Of a stretch of DNA of 25,676 bases, positions 25,667-25,676 are shown one piece after another (the stretch's first letter is position 1; each line of letters begins with the position of its first letter). Below the pieces are notes generated by a model that saw nothing but the letters and a program-made list of their open reading frames with translations, had not been told where the DNA came from and did not search any database. This stretch comes from Rhizobiales bacterium CCH10-E5 (GTDB lineage: Bacteria > Pseudomonadota > Alphaproteobacteria > Rhizobiales > Beijerinckiaceae), in the NCBI GenBank assembly GCA_001556125.1, contig LSIG01000178.1:1-25676 (forward strand). The letters are read 5' to 3'. The translations under genes and the position numbers were made by a program.

Positions 25667-25676
25667 TTTGATCGGT
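25622..25676. other. Sequence breaking the LysR gene; possible mobile-element edge
   Basis: From about 25622 to the window end, similarity to LysR stops in all forward frames and G+C falls to about 50% (28 of the last 56 bases). This could be the end of an insertion sequence, but too little is visible to find a terminal repeat or name a family. An assembly join is equally possible. Confidence 0.45.

Overview
This window is chromosomal DNA of high G+C (about two thirds by eye), with densely packed genes and strong third-position G/C bias. It fits an alphaproteobacterium of the Hyphomicrobiales, plausibly close to Bosea (an inference, not a match I could run). Supporting signs are an alphaproteobacterial heat-shock promoter plus a CIRCE element before groESL, the alpha-type histidyl-tRNA synthetase, a DUF2585 membrane protein, and a dispersed repeat whose reverse translation ([11 protein letters not shown]) is familiar from many alphaproteobacterial intergenic regions.

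Layout. 1-2929: two paralogous L,D-transpeptidases (one a predicted lipoprotein, one secreted) flank a DUF2076 gene and converge on a strong hairpin terminator. 3111-6649: a Wzx/MATE-like flippase diverges from a BLUF blue-light photoreceptor, followed by a GNAT acetyltransferase overlapping an EamA/DMT exporter. 6656-7667: a MarR regulator lies upstream of a PaaI-type thioesterase, with a palindromic operator candidate between them. 7770-9994: groES-groEL with a sigma-32-type promoter, CIRCE and downstream hairpins; just past the groEL stop is an in-frame copy of a GroEL-like tail. 10117-15162: a two-PAS membrane sensor with no output domain, an orphan PhnD-like binding protein, and an SbmA/BacA/YddA-like ABC exporter or importer. 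15241-15723: a secreted META-domain protein. 16040-20190: hisG, hisZ and hisS on the minus strand. 20389-25052: a minus-strand glycolate oxidase cluster (glcD, glcE, DUF2585, glcF) divergent from a LysR gene that breaks off close to the right edge.

How they work together. HisG and HisZ form the first step of histidine synthesis and overlap by 4 nt; HisS charges tRNA-His and is separated from them by a 300 bp gap holding an inverted pair of REP-like repeats. GlcD, GlcE and GlcF make the membrane-linked glycolate dehydrogenase; the DUF2585 gene is embedded in that operon. GroES/GroEL are a standard chaperonin pair under apparent dual control.

Most of the window is ordinary housekeeping sequence. 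The most unusual signals are a strikingly AT-rich, enlarged patch inside hisS (about 19098-19584), the tail relic after groEL, the output-less sensor beside an orphan binding protein, and the abrupt end of the LysR gene at about 25622. I found no CRISPR array, tRNA, rRNA, transposase or defence operon.
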